Assembly: GCF_028657195.3 (NCBI RefSeq)
Contig: NZ_JANCPR020000016.1
Span: 114,673 to 178,672 of the forward strand
Direction of reading: 5' to 3'
Length of the DNA: 64,000 nucleotides
Source of the DNA: Streptomyces iconiensis
GTDB lineage: Bacteria > Actinomycetota > Actinomycetes > Streptomycetales > Streptomycetaceae
Shown: positions 1 to 8,145 of the stretch, in pieces
How positions within the stretch are numbered: the first letter of the stretch is position 1
How the letters are laid out: the number at the start of each line of letters is the position of its first letter
Notes under the pieces: model-generated
What the model was told of the DNA's origin: nothing
Database searches by the model: none
Seen by the model: only the letters and a program-made list of their open reading frames with translations
Translations under genes and position numbers: made by a program

Positions 1-2
1 GC

Positions 3-743
3 ACGCCGGGCGACCACACGTACACCGTCGCGCAGGCCGAGGGGACCGCCGTCCTCGACGCGGCGCGCGCGGCCCAACGGCTTCCCGGGGCACAGAAGAT
101 GGGGGTCTCGGCCGAGTCGCCCGTCGGCATCATGGGCTACTCGCAGGGCGGCCAGGCCAGTGCGTGGGCGGCCGAACTCCAGTCGTCGTACGCGCCCGAA
201 CTCAAGGTGAAGGGCACCGCGAGCGGCGGCGTGCCCGCCGACCTGACCAAGGTCGCGGAGGCCAGCGACGGCGGCGACAACGCGGGCTTCGTGCTGATGT
301 CCGCCGTCGGCCACGACGCGGCCTTCCCCGAGCTGAAGCTCGACAAGTACCTCAACGACGAGGGCCGCAAGCTCGCCGAGCTGTCCAAGGGCGCCTGCGT
401 AGGCGAGATCCTGGAGGCGGGCAAGGGCAAGAAGATCGAGGACGTGACCGTCAGCAACCCGCTCGAACAGCCGGACTGGCAGCAGGCGATACAGGCCAAC
501 AAGCTCGGCACGAAGGCGCCCTCGGCTCCGGTGTTCGTCTACCACGGCGAGGCCGACGAGACGATCCCCTACGAGCTGGGCCAGGGCCTGCGCGCCGACT
601 GGTGCGCCAAGGACGTTCCCGTCCAGTGGCAGTCCTTCCCCGGCAAGACCCATGTGGGCACGGCCATCGACGGCAACGGCCCCGCACTCGAATGGCTCGG
701 CCAGCGCTTCGCGGGCCAGCAGACACCCGGCAACTGCGCCTGA
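3..743 (+). CDS. Lipase family protein, 3' part only
   Basis: The gene enters from the left edge; its frame is open from base 3 and stops with TGA at 741-743, leaving about 246 residues. The nucleophile elbow GYSQGG lies near residue 45 of the visible part. A plausible acid residue is in ADETIP and a plausible catalytic histidine in GKTHVG near the end, so the visible part holds a complete-looking Ser-Asp-His set. The spacing and the ending resemble the secretory (LIP-type) lipase branch of alpha/beta hydrolases, which cleave ester bonds of lipids. The N-terminus, including any signal peptide, is outside the window, so secretion is inferred. The exact substrate cannot be told. The gene converges on an oxidoreductase gene whose frame reads antisense through it. 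Confidence 0.8.
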   Translation, partial: TPGDHTYTVAQAEGTAVLDAARAAQRLPGAQKMGVSAESPVGIMGYSQGGQASAWAAELQSSYAPELKVKGTASGGVPADLTKVAEASDGGDNAGFVLMSAVGHDAAFPELKLDKYLNDEGRKLAELSKGACVGEILEAGKGKKIEDVTVSNPLEQPDWQQAIQANKLGTKAPSAPVFVYHGEADETIPYELGQGLRADWCAKDVPVQWQSFPGKTHVGTAIDGNGPALEWLGQRFAGQQTPGNCA

Positions 744-841
744 GCGAGCGGGCACTGCGCCTGGGCGGCGGGCAACTGGGCCTGGGCGAGCGGGCGGTTG
801 CGACGCCCGGTCGCGGCGGCCAGTTATGGCAGCCAGTTGCG

Positions 842-853
842 GTGACCGGTCAC
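842..853. repeat. 12-bp perfect palindrome GTGACCGGTCAC between convergent genes
   Basis: A perfect palindrome lies between the lipase stop and the end of the oxidoreductase domain. It has no T-run and no spacer, so it is not a classical terminator. It could be an operator-like or chance sequence. Confidence 0.3.
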
Positions 854-890
854 GGCGGACAGTTGCGGGCCGCGTTACGGCCGGCGTCGC

Positions 891-1880
891 GGTGAGCAGC
901 GTCTTGCCCAGTACCGTGCGGGACTCGATCGCCGCGTGGGCCTCAGCGGCCTTCTCCAGGGGCAGCACCTGTCCGATGACGGGAGCCAGGCGGCCCGCCG
1001 CTGCCTCGAACATGGCACGTTCCAGAAGGGGTTTGGCCTCGTCGGGTGACATCTGGACCTGTTCGATCCCGGCGAGGGTCACCCCGCGCGCCGTGGCCTC
1101 GGCCGGGTCGATCTCGGCGAAGTCGCCGCCGGGTGCCCCGTGTGCGGAGAAGCGGGCACCCCGCACGGTGACCTCGAACGCCTCGCGCCCTGTCTTGCCG
1201 CCCGCGCCGTCGAAGACGACGGCCACCCCGCGCGTCCCCGCCACGTCGCGCACGTACGGGATCCAGTCGGGCTGCGAGTAGTCGACGACGGCGTCGGCGC
1301 CCAGTTCGGCGCGCGCCAGCTCCAACTTGCGCTCCCCGCGCGCCGCCGCGATGACCCGGGCGCCCGCCGCCTTGGCCATCTGGACGAGCAGCGCGCCGAG
1401 TCCGCCCCCGGCCGCGAGCACGAGCACCCACGCGCCGGGCCGGAGGCTGCCGCTGCTGACGGCGTTGTCGAAGAGGCGTACGGCCGTGGGCCCGTCGTGC
1501 AGCAGCGCCGTTGCCTCGCGGGACGAGAGGCCGTACGGGACGGCGCTGAGCGAGGCGACCTCGGCCACGGCGCGCTGCGCGTAGCCGCCCGCCGGCTGTC
1601 CGCCGGAAGCGGCCGTCCTGCCGACGACGCCGCGGCCGACCCAGGCGGGGTCCACCCCGTCGCCGACCTCCACGACGGTGCCGCCGACCGCTCCCCCCGG
1701 TACATAGGGCAGCGAGGGCTGGTAGAAGCCCTCGCCGCTGCGTACCTGGGTCTCCATGAACAGCACGTCGGCGTGGCCGACCTCGATGACCACTTGGCCC
1801 GCCCCCGGTACGGGGTCGGGCAGTTCGGCGGGCTCCAGCACCTCTGGACCGCCGAACCTCTTGACCTGGACCGCACGCAC
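891..1880 (-). CDS. Zinc-type/NADPH:quinone oxidoreductase (MDR family)
   Basis: The protein begins MRAVQVKRFGGPEVLEPAEL and has the medium-chain dehydrogenase/reductase layout: a GroES-like N-terminal half, then a Rossmann segment with AAGGGLGALLVQ near residues 155-165. It ends in the typical LGKTLLTA near residue 329. It lacks the catalytic-zinc cysteines, so it fits the quinone-reductase branch, which reduces quinones with NADPH. The GTG at 1878-1880 is chosen as start because AGGGGA lies 9 bases upstream; a GTG at 1887-1889 is too close to that site. The gene follows a SoxR-type promoter, which suggests induction by redox-active compounds. Oddity: the frame has no stop at the expected end and stays open antisense through the lipase to the window edge. 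The lower coordinate given is therefore the end of the recognisable domain, not a stop. Confidence 0.8.
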
Positions 1881-1920
1881 AGCGACCACTCCCCTCAACA
1901 CCTGGACCGGGTAACGGGAT

Positions 1921-1953
1921 TCAGTCTTCAACCTCAACTTAGGTTGAGGTCAA
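1921..1953 (-). promoter_or_regulatory. SoxR-type (MerR-family) promoter and operator
   Basis: On the minus strand TTGACC (1948-1953) is followed after 19 bases by AAGACT (1923-1928). The spacer holds an interrupted palindrome with arms ACCTCAAC and GTTGAGGT (1931-1950). The 19-base spacing and the CCTCAA/TTGAGG arms match SoxR operators as known from E. coli soxS and the small Streptomyces SoxR regulon. The site ends 40 bases upstream of the chosen start of the quinone oxidoreductase. Control by a SoxR protein is inferred; no soxR gene is in the window. Confidence 0.8.
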
Positions 1954-2008
1954 GGCGGTCCCGGGCCTGTGCCGTGCGAGGCCCGACTCGCGCCTCGTGC
2001 GAGGCGGC

Positions 2009-3013
2009 TCACTCCGCGGGTGTGCGCACCTCGTCCCTGATGGTGTTGACCCGGTCGGCGAAACCCTCAAGGTCGAGGTCGGCGGGCTTGACCGAGTACG
2101 TCTTGAGGCTGTCGTCGGCGACGTACGCCGCCGTGCCCGGGTCGCTCCAGGCGCACACGGGTATCGTCAGCTTCCTGCCGGCCTGCGACTTGATCAGCAC
2201 CTCGCAGGTCAGCGGGTCGTCGGCGCCGGTGGGAGTGATGTCACGGCGCTTGACCGCCACGCTCATGGAAGGGCTGGTCTCCATGCCCTTCATCATCTGG
2301 TCCTTGGACATGTCCGGGTTGCCGAAGTCCTCGCCCTTGGCGCCCGCGTAGAGCAGCCGCTGGGTCCTGTCGGTCCTGTTGGCGTAGGAGCCCATGTGGG
2401 CCTTCTCCCCGGCGCCGCCCTTGCTGACCGAGTCGCTGAGGTCCTTGCGCAGCCTGAACTTGCCGCCCTCCAGCGTCTTGGGGAAGGCCAGCTCGTACGT
2501 GGTGTCCGACTCGCTCGGGGTCGGCGTCGGGTCCGACTCCTCGCTCGCGTCGTCGGAGGGCGCGGTGCTCCCTGGCGAGGACTTCTCCGAGTCCGCCTTG
2601 TCACCCTTGTCGTCCCCGCCGGACAGCAGTGCCACCCCGCCGGCGACCAGCAGCGCGACCGCGACGACCGCGGCCACGACAATGAGGATGATCTTGTTCC
2701 TGTTGTTCGGCGGCGGGGGCGTCGGCTGCCCGTAGGGCCCCGGGTAACCGGGCTGTCCCGGGCCTCCGGGGGGACCCATGGGCGGCTGCCCGTAACCACC
2801 ACCGGGCGGCGGTGCGCCATAGGGGCCCGCGCCGTAAGGGCCCGCACCGTAAGGACCCGGCTGCTGCGGAGGCGGACCGGCAGGCGGCGGGCCGGCCGGC
2901 GGCGGACCGCCGGGAGGCTGGCCACCGGACGGCGGGTCTCCTGGGGGCGGTCCGAAGCCTCCACCGTTCGGCGGGCCCGGGGGCTGGTTCGGCGGCTGCG
3001 GGGGTGTCGTCAT
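2009..3013 (-). CDS. Proline/glycine-rich single-pass membrane protein of unknown function
   Basis: The 334-residue protein has three parts. Residues 1-105 are very rich in Pro, Gly and Gln (repeats such as PPGGPPPAGPP and GPYGAGPYGA). A basic NNRNK stop then precedes one hydrophobic helix at about 107-130. An acidic Ser/Asp/Glu/Thr-rich linker follows, and then an extracellular domain of about 180 residues with two cysteines (in LTCEV and VCAWS) that could pair. The layout suggests a cytoplasmic Pro-rich tail and an outer sensor or binding domain. No catalytic motif is seen. Many actinobacterial proteins of this shape are annotated as hypothetical. It stands alone, with its own upstream region at 3014-3167. 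Confidence 0.7.
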   Translation of the reverse strand: MTTPPQPPNQPPGPPNGGGFGPPPGDPPSGGQPPGGPPPAGPPPAGPPPQQPGPYGAGPYGAGPYGAPPPGGGYGQPPMGPPGGPGQPGYPGPYGQPTPPPPNNRNKIILIVVAAVVAVALLVAGGVALLSGGDDKGDKADSEKSSPGSTAPSDDASEESDPTPTPSESDTTYELAFPKTLEGGKFRLRKDLSDSVSKGGAGEKAHMGSYANRTDRTQRLLYAGAKGEDFGNPDMSKDQMMKGMETSPSMSVAVKRRDITPTGADDPLTCEVLIKSQAGRKLTIPVCAWSDPGTAAYVADDSLKTYSVKPADLDLEGFADRVNTIRDEVRTPAE

Positions 3014-3167
3014 CCCGTTCCCTCCTGGCGAGGGAGGCGTCCCCGTCCCCCGGCTCTGCTTTACCTGTTACTTATGGAACGGTACCCCCGTTTGAGTGAG
3101 CTTTGACCTCGGGGTGGGCGCCGTCACAACTCCTCACCGCGCGCACACCACCCCTGCGCGGTGGGCC

Positions 3168-5051
3168 TCACCGCACGTACATCTTCTCGATCTCCGCAGC
3201 GAAGTCCCGCACGATCGCCGCCCGCCGCAGCTTCATCGACGGCGTCAGATGGCCGTCAGTCTCCGTGAAGTCGCGCGGCAGTACGGCGAACCTGCGGATC
3301 GACTCCGGGCGCGAGACCTGGGAATTGGCCTCGTCGACGGCCTGCTGGAGGTTGCGCAGCAGATCGCCGTCCACCAGCAGCTCGGCTGTGCTGAGGTGCT
3401 CCTTCTTGTGCATGCGCTGCCAGTGCGCCAGCCCGTCGGGCTCCAGGGTCAACAGCGCCGTCACATAGGGGCGGTTGTCGCCCACGACCAGGCACTGGCT
3501 GACCAGCGGATGCGCGCGCAGCCAGTCCTCCAAGGGCGCGGGCGCCAGGTTCTTGCCGCCCGAGGTGATGATGAGGTCCTTCTTGCGGCCCGTGATGCGC
3601 AAGTACCCTTCGTCGTCCAGCGTGCCCAGGTCTCCGGTCGGCATCCAGCCGTCGGCGTCCAGATGCGGTACGGCGCTCGCCGTCCTGGCGTCCCAGTAAC
3701 CGCTGAAGACATGGCCGCCCTTGATGAGCACCTCGCCGTCGTCCGCGATCCGTACCGCCGTTCCCGGCAGCGGCCAGCCGACCGTGCCCAGGCGCGGCTT
3801 GAGCGGCGGGGTCGCCGTGGCGGCTGCCGTGGTCTCCGTCAGCCCGTAGCCCTCGTAGATGGCGACGCCCGCGCCCTCGAAGAACGCCGCCAGCCTGCGC
3901 CCCAGTGGGGAGCCGCCGCAGATGATGTGCCGGCAGTGCCCGCCGAGCGCGGCCCGTATCCGGCGGTAGATCAGCGTGTCGTACAGCCCGCGCGCCGCGC
4001 GGAGCCCCCAGCCGGGTCCGTCGCCGTGCCCGTGCTCGCGCTCCTCCACGGCCTCTCCGTAGCGCCGCGCGATGCGCGCGCCCCTGTCGAACGACGAGGC
4101 GCGGCCCATCTTCTCGGCCGTCGCCCTGCCCGTGTTGTAGACCTTCTCCAGTACGTACGGGATGCCGAGCAGGAACGTCGGCGCGAAGCTCGCCAGGTCG
4201 GCGAGCAGGTCGTCCGTCTGGATGCTGGGCGCGTGCCCGAGCCGCACGCGCGCCCGCAGGCAGCCGATCGCGACCATGCGTCCGAACACGTGGGACAGCG
4301 GCAGGAACAGCAGCGTCGACGCCGGTTCGGCGCTGACCGACCGGAAGACCGGGTGCAGCAGTTCGATCGCGTTGTCGACCTCGGCGAAGAAGTTGCCGTG
4401 CGTCAGCACGCAGCCCTTGGGCGGGCCTGTGGTGCCCGAGGTGTAGATGAGGGTGGCGACGGACTCGGGGCCCGTCCTCGCCCTGCGCTCGTCGACCGCC
4501 GCGTCCGGTATGTCCCGGCCCGCGTCCATGATGTGCCCGACGGCACCCGAACTGAACTGCCACAGGTGTTCAAGTCCCGGCAGATTGCCGCGTTCCGCGC
4601 TGATCAGCCGCGACTGCTGTACGTCCTCGACGAAGCATGCCCTGACGCCGGCGTCCTGCAGGATGTGCCGTGCCTGTGAGGGCGACGAGGTGGGGTACAC
4701 CGGAACGGTGATCAGGCCGGCGGTCCAGGCGGCGAAGTCCGTGAGGGTCCATTCGTACGTCGTACGCGCCATGATGGCGACCCTGTCACCCGGGTTGAGG
4801 CCGAGCGCGACGAGGCCCTTCGCGACCGCCTGTACCTCGCGGGCGAAGTCGCGGGTGGTCATGTGCCACCACGTGTCGGTTCGGCCTTTGCGGGTGAGGG
4901 CGGTCTCGGCGGGGGCCTCGACCGCGTTGGTGAAGGGGATGTCGGCGAGGTTGCCGTGGGTCACGGCGGGGGCGAGGGGTGGGACCGATATCTCGCGTAC
5001 TCTTCCGTGTTCGGTTTTTATTTGGGGTTCTGTGAGGGGTGGTTGGGACAT
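3168..5051 (-). CDS. Long-chain fatty-acid--CoA ligase (FadD15-type)
   Basis: The ATG at 5049-5051 (MSQPPLTEPQ) is chosen because AGGAGG lies 12 bases upstream and because residues upstream of it are low-complexity. The resulting 627-residue length fits the family. The adenylate-forming enzyme signature YTSGTTGPPKG is at residues 203-213. A second motif GYGLTETTAA, the TGDLG motif and the C-terminal GRKKDLIITSGGKN are also present. The enzyme activates fatty acids to acyl-CoA with ATP in the cytoplasm or at the membrane. A beta-oxidation-type thiolase lies 355 bases upstream on the same strand, so both probably serve fatty-acid degradation, although the spacer makes a single operon doubtful. 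Confidence 0.92.
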   Translation of the reverse strand: MSQPPLTEPQIKTEHGRVREISVPPLAPAVTHGNLADIPFTNAVEAPAETALTRKGRTDTWWHMTTRDFAREVQAVAKGLVALGLNPGDRVAIMARTTYEWTLTDFAAWTAGLITVPVYPTSSPSQARHILQDAGVRACFVEDVQQSRLISAERGNLPGLEHLWQFSSGAVGHIMDAGRDIPDAAVDERRARTGPESVATLIYTSGTTGPPKGCVLTHGNFFAEVDNAIELLHPVFRSVSAEPASTLLFLPLSHVFGRMVAIGCLRARVRLGHAPSIQTDDLLADLASFAPTFLLGIPYVLEKVYNTGRATAEKMGRASSFDRGARIARRYGEAVEEREHGHGDGPGWGLRAARGLYDTLIYRRIRAALGGHCRHIICGGSPLGRRLAAFFEGAGVAIYEGYGLTETTAAATATPPLKPRLGTVGWPLPGTAVRIADDGEVLIKGGHVFSGYWDARTASAVPHLDADGWMPTGDLGTLDDEGYLRITGRKKDLIITSGGKNLAPAPLEDWLRAHPLVSQCLVVGDNRPYVTALLTLEPDGLAHWQRMHKKEHLSTAELLVDGDLLRNLQQAVDEANSQVSRPESIRRFAVLPRDFTETDGHLTPSMKLRRAAIVRDFAAEIEKMYVR

Positions 5052-5405
5052 CTGTGGTTCGGCCTCCTCGTGTTGACCAACTGGCCGGCTCGTCCCGCTT
5101 CCGTTCCTGATGGGGCTTCGCCCCTTTCCCCGTTGGCCTCGCCGGACGGGCGTCGGGGGGCGCTGCCCCCCAACAGCCCCCCGTAGAGGAGGGCTTCTCC
5201 CCCAGACTCCGTCCGGGGGGACCCCCACCCCTCTAGGACTCCCCCCGCCCGTATCGGGACCAGCCCTGAAATCAAAGCCAGGGGGACTGGTTCGGGGCCG
5301 TCCGTGGGGGGCCTCTCGGTGGGAAGTTGGGGGAGAAAGAGGGAGGGCTGAACAGGTGGGGGGCGCACGGCTAGGGCTTCTCGGGGTGGAGGGGGGAGCA
5401 ATGCG
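5052..5405. other. 354-bp spacer with GC-rich hairpins
   Basis: No gene is seen between the ligase and the thiolase. Two compact hairpins stand out: GGGGC-TTC-GCCCC at 5112-5124, and six G, a 5-base loop and six C at 5155-5171. More G- and C-runs follow to about 5240. They may end thiolase transcription from the right, but the lack of U-tracts makes this uncertain. Confidence 0.5.
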
Positions 5406-6716
5406 CTAGGCGCGTTGCAGTACGGCGGTCACCCCCTGGGCGCCGGCTGTGCAGAGGGAGATGAGGCCCAGTGCTCCGGGGGGTGCGTCGCGTTCGGCCA
5501 GGAGTTTGGCGAGGGTTGCCACGATGCGGGCGCCCGTGGCGGCGAACGGGTGGCCCGTGGCCAGGGAGGAGCCGGCGGTGTTGAGGCGTGTGCGGTCCAG
5601 CGGGGCGAGGCCGGCCTTTTCCCAGGCGTTCAGGGTGGCGAGCACCTGGGAGGCGAACGCCTCGTGGATCTCCACGAGTTCGAAGTCGCACAGGTCGAGG
5701 CCGAGCCGGGCGAGCATGCGGGGAACGGCGACGGCGGGAGCCATCAGCAGGCCGTCGTGCGGTTCGGTGCCGTGTACGAAGTCGACGGCGGCCGTCTCGT
5801 AGGCGGTGAGGTAGGCCAGGGGGCGCAGGCCGCGTTCCGTGGTCCAGTCCTCGTTGGCCAGGAGCACGGTGGCGGCGCCGTCGGTGAGGGGCGTGGAGTT
5901 GCCCGCCGTCATGGTGGGTTCCGCGCCCAGGCCGAAGACGGGTGGCAGGGACGCGAGTTTGTCCGCCGTGGTGCCGGGGCGCAGGTTCTGGTCGCGGGCC
6001 AGGCCGTTGAAGGGGACGACCAGGTCGTGCAGGAACCCGGAGTCGTACGCGGTGGCCAGCCTGCGGTGGCTCTCGGCCGCGAGGGTGTCCTGGTCGTGGC
6101 GTGTGATGCCCCACTCCCGCGCCGTACGCGCCGCGTGTTCGCCCATGGAGAGGCCCGTGCGCGGCTCCGCGTTGCGGGGGATCTCGGGGATGAGGTGGCG
6201 GGGGCGTATACGGGAGATCTCTCTGGCTCGGTCCTTGAACGTCCTTGCCCGGCGTACGGCGAGCAGGAGACGGCGGAGGGTGTCGTTGAGGGCGAGTGGC
6301 GCGTCGCTCGCGGTGTCGGCGCCGCCCGCGATGCCTGCCGCCGTCTGACCCAGCGCGATCTTGTTGGCGACGGCGATGACGGCCTGGAGCCCGGTGCCGC
6401 ACGCCTGTTGGATGTCGTAGGCGGGCGTACGCGCGTCAAGGGCCGAGCCGAGCACGGTCTCGCGGGCGAGGTTGAAGTCACGGGTGTGCTTGAGCACGGC
6501 GCCCGCGACGAACTCGTCGACGGCGCGCTCGCCCTGGAGGCCGTAGCGTTCGACGAGACCGTCGAGCGCGGCGGTGAGCATGTCCTGGTTCGAGCAGGTC
6601 GCATACGGACCGTCCGCGCGGGCGAAGGGGACGCGGCTGCCGCCGACGACCGCGACGCGGCGCGGAATCACGGGACTTATGAGGCCGGTGGGACCGGAAG
6701 GGCCGGTGGAACTCAT
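5406..6716 (-). CDS. Acetyl-CoA C-acyltransferase (thiolase, FadA2/FadI-like)
   Basis: This is a 436-residue thiolase that condenses or cleaves beta-ketoacyl-CoA. The nucleophilic cysteine is in QACGTGLQAV near residue 105, and the C-terminal active-site regions read NTAGSSLATGHPFAATGAR and SLCTAGAQG. The ATG at 6714-6716 gives MSSTGPSG followed by the expected RRVAVVGGSRVPFARADG. The open frame continues upstream, but those residues lie over the divergent gene and are not family-like. The gene is divergent from the FabG and MaoC genes across a 72-base gap with palindromic operator-like sequences. The arrangement matches mycobacterial fadA2 opposite fabG4-htdX, which suggests one fatty-acid or ketoacyl-CoA pathway module. 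Confidence 0.9.
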   Translation of the reverse strand: MSSTGPSGPTGLISPVIPRRVAVVGGSRVPFARADGPYATCSNQDMLTAALDGLVERYGLQGERAVDEFVAGAVLKHTRDFNLARETVLGSALDARTPAYDIQQACGTGLQAVIAVANKIALGQTAAGIAGGADTASDAPLALNDTLRRLLLAVRRARTFKDRAREISRIRPRHLIPEIPRNAEPRTGLSMGEHAARTAREWGITRHDQDTLAAESHRRLATAYDSGFLHDLVVPFNGLARDQNLRPGTTADKLASLPPVFGLGAEPTMTAGNSTPLTDGAATVLLANEDWTTERGLRPLAYLTAYETAAVDFVHGTEPHDGLLMAPAVAVPRMLARLGLDLCDFELVEIHEAFASQVLATLNAWEKAGLAPLDRTRLNTAGSSLATGHPFAATGARIVATLAKLLAERDAPPGALGLISLCTAGAQGVTAVLQRA

Positions 6717-6740
6717 CCTCGACCAAACTCCTGACCTGAA

Positions 6741-6767
6741 AGTAACCTTACTCGGAAGTAAATTTAC
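6741..6767. promoter_or_regulatory. Overlapping palindromes between divergent thiolase and FabG genes
   Basis: Three palindromes overlap in AT-richer DNA: AGTAA-CC-TTACT (6741-6752), TTACT-CGGA-AGTAA (6748-6761) and GTAAATTTAC (6758-6767). They lie 25 bases from the thiolase start and 22 from the FabG start, so a bound repressor would cover both promoters. The TetR-family gene at 9008-9655 is the nearest candidate regulator. The assignment is inference. Confidence 0.6.
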
Positions 6768-6788
6768 GCGAGCCGGAGGAGTTGGGGA

Positions 6789-8114
6789 ATGGCCGACCGG
6801 TACCTTCATTGGACACACACAGGCCCCGGCCGTTTCCTCACACGCCGGCTCGGCCTCCCCCGGCCCGAGCGACTGCACCGCTGGTCGGCGGAGCGGCCCA
6901 CGCTGGAAGGAGGCCCGCTGCTGCACCTCGCGACCGCGCACGCGCGCGACGAGAAAGAGCTGGCAGCGGTGCTCGACGGCTGTGGCGTACCGGTCGTACG
7001 TGCGCTTGCCGAGGGGTCCGGCACGCCCTGCGCCGTCGTGGTGGACGCTACGGGCATCGGCGCCGTACCGGAACTGCGGGGCATTCACGAGCTGTTGCAC
7101 CCTGTCGTGCGCGCCCTCGCGCCCTGCGGACGTGTGGTCGTTCTGGGGGCCGCACCCTCGCCGGACGACCACCATCAGGCGGCGGCGCAGCAGGCGCTGG
7201 AGGGGTTCGTACGCTCCCTCGCCAAGGAGCTGCGCCGGGGCAGCACCGCCCAACTCGTGCGCCTCGCACCCGGGACAGCGCCGGGGGCGGCGGCCTCCAC
7301 CCTGCGCTTCCTCCTCTCGCCCCGTTCCGCCTTCGTCAGCGGGCAGGTCATCGAGGTGGGGGCCGGGGAGGAGAGCGGCACCGCGGGCGGGCGCGCGCGT
7401 ACCGCGCTGGTGACCGGGGCGGCGCGGGGGATCGGGGCCCAGGTCGCCGGCACGCTCGCTGCGGGGGGTGCGCGGGTGCTGTGCCTCGATGTGCCGCAGG
7501 CCGGCGGCGATCTCGAACAGGTCGCCGCACGCGTGGGCGGCACGGCGCTGCCGCTCGACATCACCGCGTCCGACGCGGGTGCGCGTATCGCCGACGCGCT
7601 GCCTGCCGGGGGGTTGGATGTCCTCGTGCACAATGCCGGCATCACCCGCGACCGCAAGCTCGCCAACATGCCGTCAGAGCGCTGGGACCCGGTGCTCGAT
7701 GTGAACCTCGGCGGTGTGCTGCGTACCACCGACCATCTGCTGGCAGCCGGTGCTCTCCGGGGAGCGCGCGTCGTCGCCACCGCGTCGATCGCGGGCATCG
7801 CGGGGAACATGGGCCAGACCAACTACGCGGCGAGCAAGGCCGGGATCATCGGCCTCGTACGCTCCCTCGCGCCCCGTGCACGCGCCGAGCACGGAACCAC
7901 CGTCAACGCCGTGGCGCCCGGCTTCATCGAGACGCGGATGACAGCGGCCGTCCCCTTCCTCGTCCGCGAGGCGGGGCGGCGTATGAACTCCCTGTCCCAG
8001 GGCGGGCTTCCCGTGGACGTGGCCGAGACCGTCGCCTGGCTGGCCGCTCCCGAGTCAGGGGCCGTCAACGGGCAGGTCGTGCGCGTGTGCGGCCAGAGCC
8101 TTCTGGGCGCGTGA
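6789..8114 (+). CDS. Two-domain 3-oxoacyl reductase (high-molecular-weight FabG, FabG4-like)
   Basis: This is a 441-residue SDR protein, about 190 residues longer than ordinary FabG. Residues 1-195 form a degenerate N-terminal Rossmann-like domain. Residues 204 onward carry the true SDR domain: ALVTGAARGIGAQ (205-217), NAGITRD near 282, and a catalytic Ser-Tyr-Lys set at about S333, Y346 and K350. This architecture is that of mycobacterial FabG4, an NADH-preferring beta-ketoacyl-CoA/ACP reductase. The ATG at 6789 has a GGAGGAG ribosome site 9 bases upstream. The MaoC hydratase gene starts 31 bases downstream, so the two are very likely co-transcribed. Confidence 0.92.
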   Translation: MADRYLHWTHTGPGRFLTRRLGLPRPERLHRWSAERPTLEGGPLLHLATAHARDEKELAAVLDGCGVPVVRALAEGSGTPCAVVVDATGIGAVPELRGIHELLHPVVRALAPCGRVVVLGAAPSPDDHHQAAAQQALEGFVRSLAKELRRGSTAQLVRLAPGTAPGAAASTLRFLLSPRSAFVSGQVIEVGAGEESGTAGGRARTALVTGAARGIGAQVAGTLAAGGARVLCLDVPQAGGDLEQVAARVGGTALPLDITASDAGARIADALPAGGLDVLVHNAGITRDRKLANMPSERWDPVLDVNLGGVLRTTDHLLAAGALRGARVVATASIAGIAGNMGQTNYAASKAGIIGLVRSLAPRARAEHGTTVNAVAPGFIETRMTAAVPFLVREAGRRMNSLSQGGLPVDVAETVAWLAAPESGAVNGQVVRVCGQSLLGA

Positions 8115-8145
8115 GACCCCGTACACCAACGGAAAGCGACCCCGC

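Noticed and set aside
5406..7631. 741-codon thiolase frame with a 305-residue extension
   Set aside because: The extension is antisense to the FabG gene and has no family similarity; the thiolase starts at 6716.
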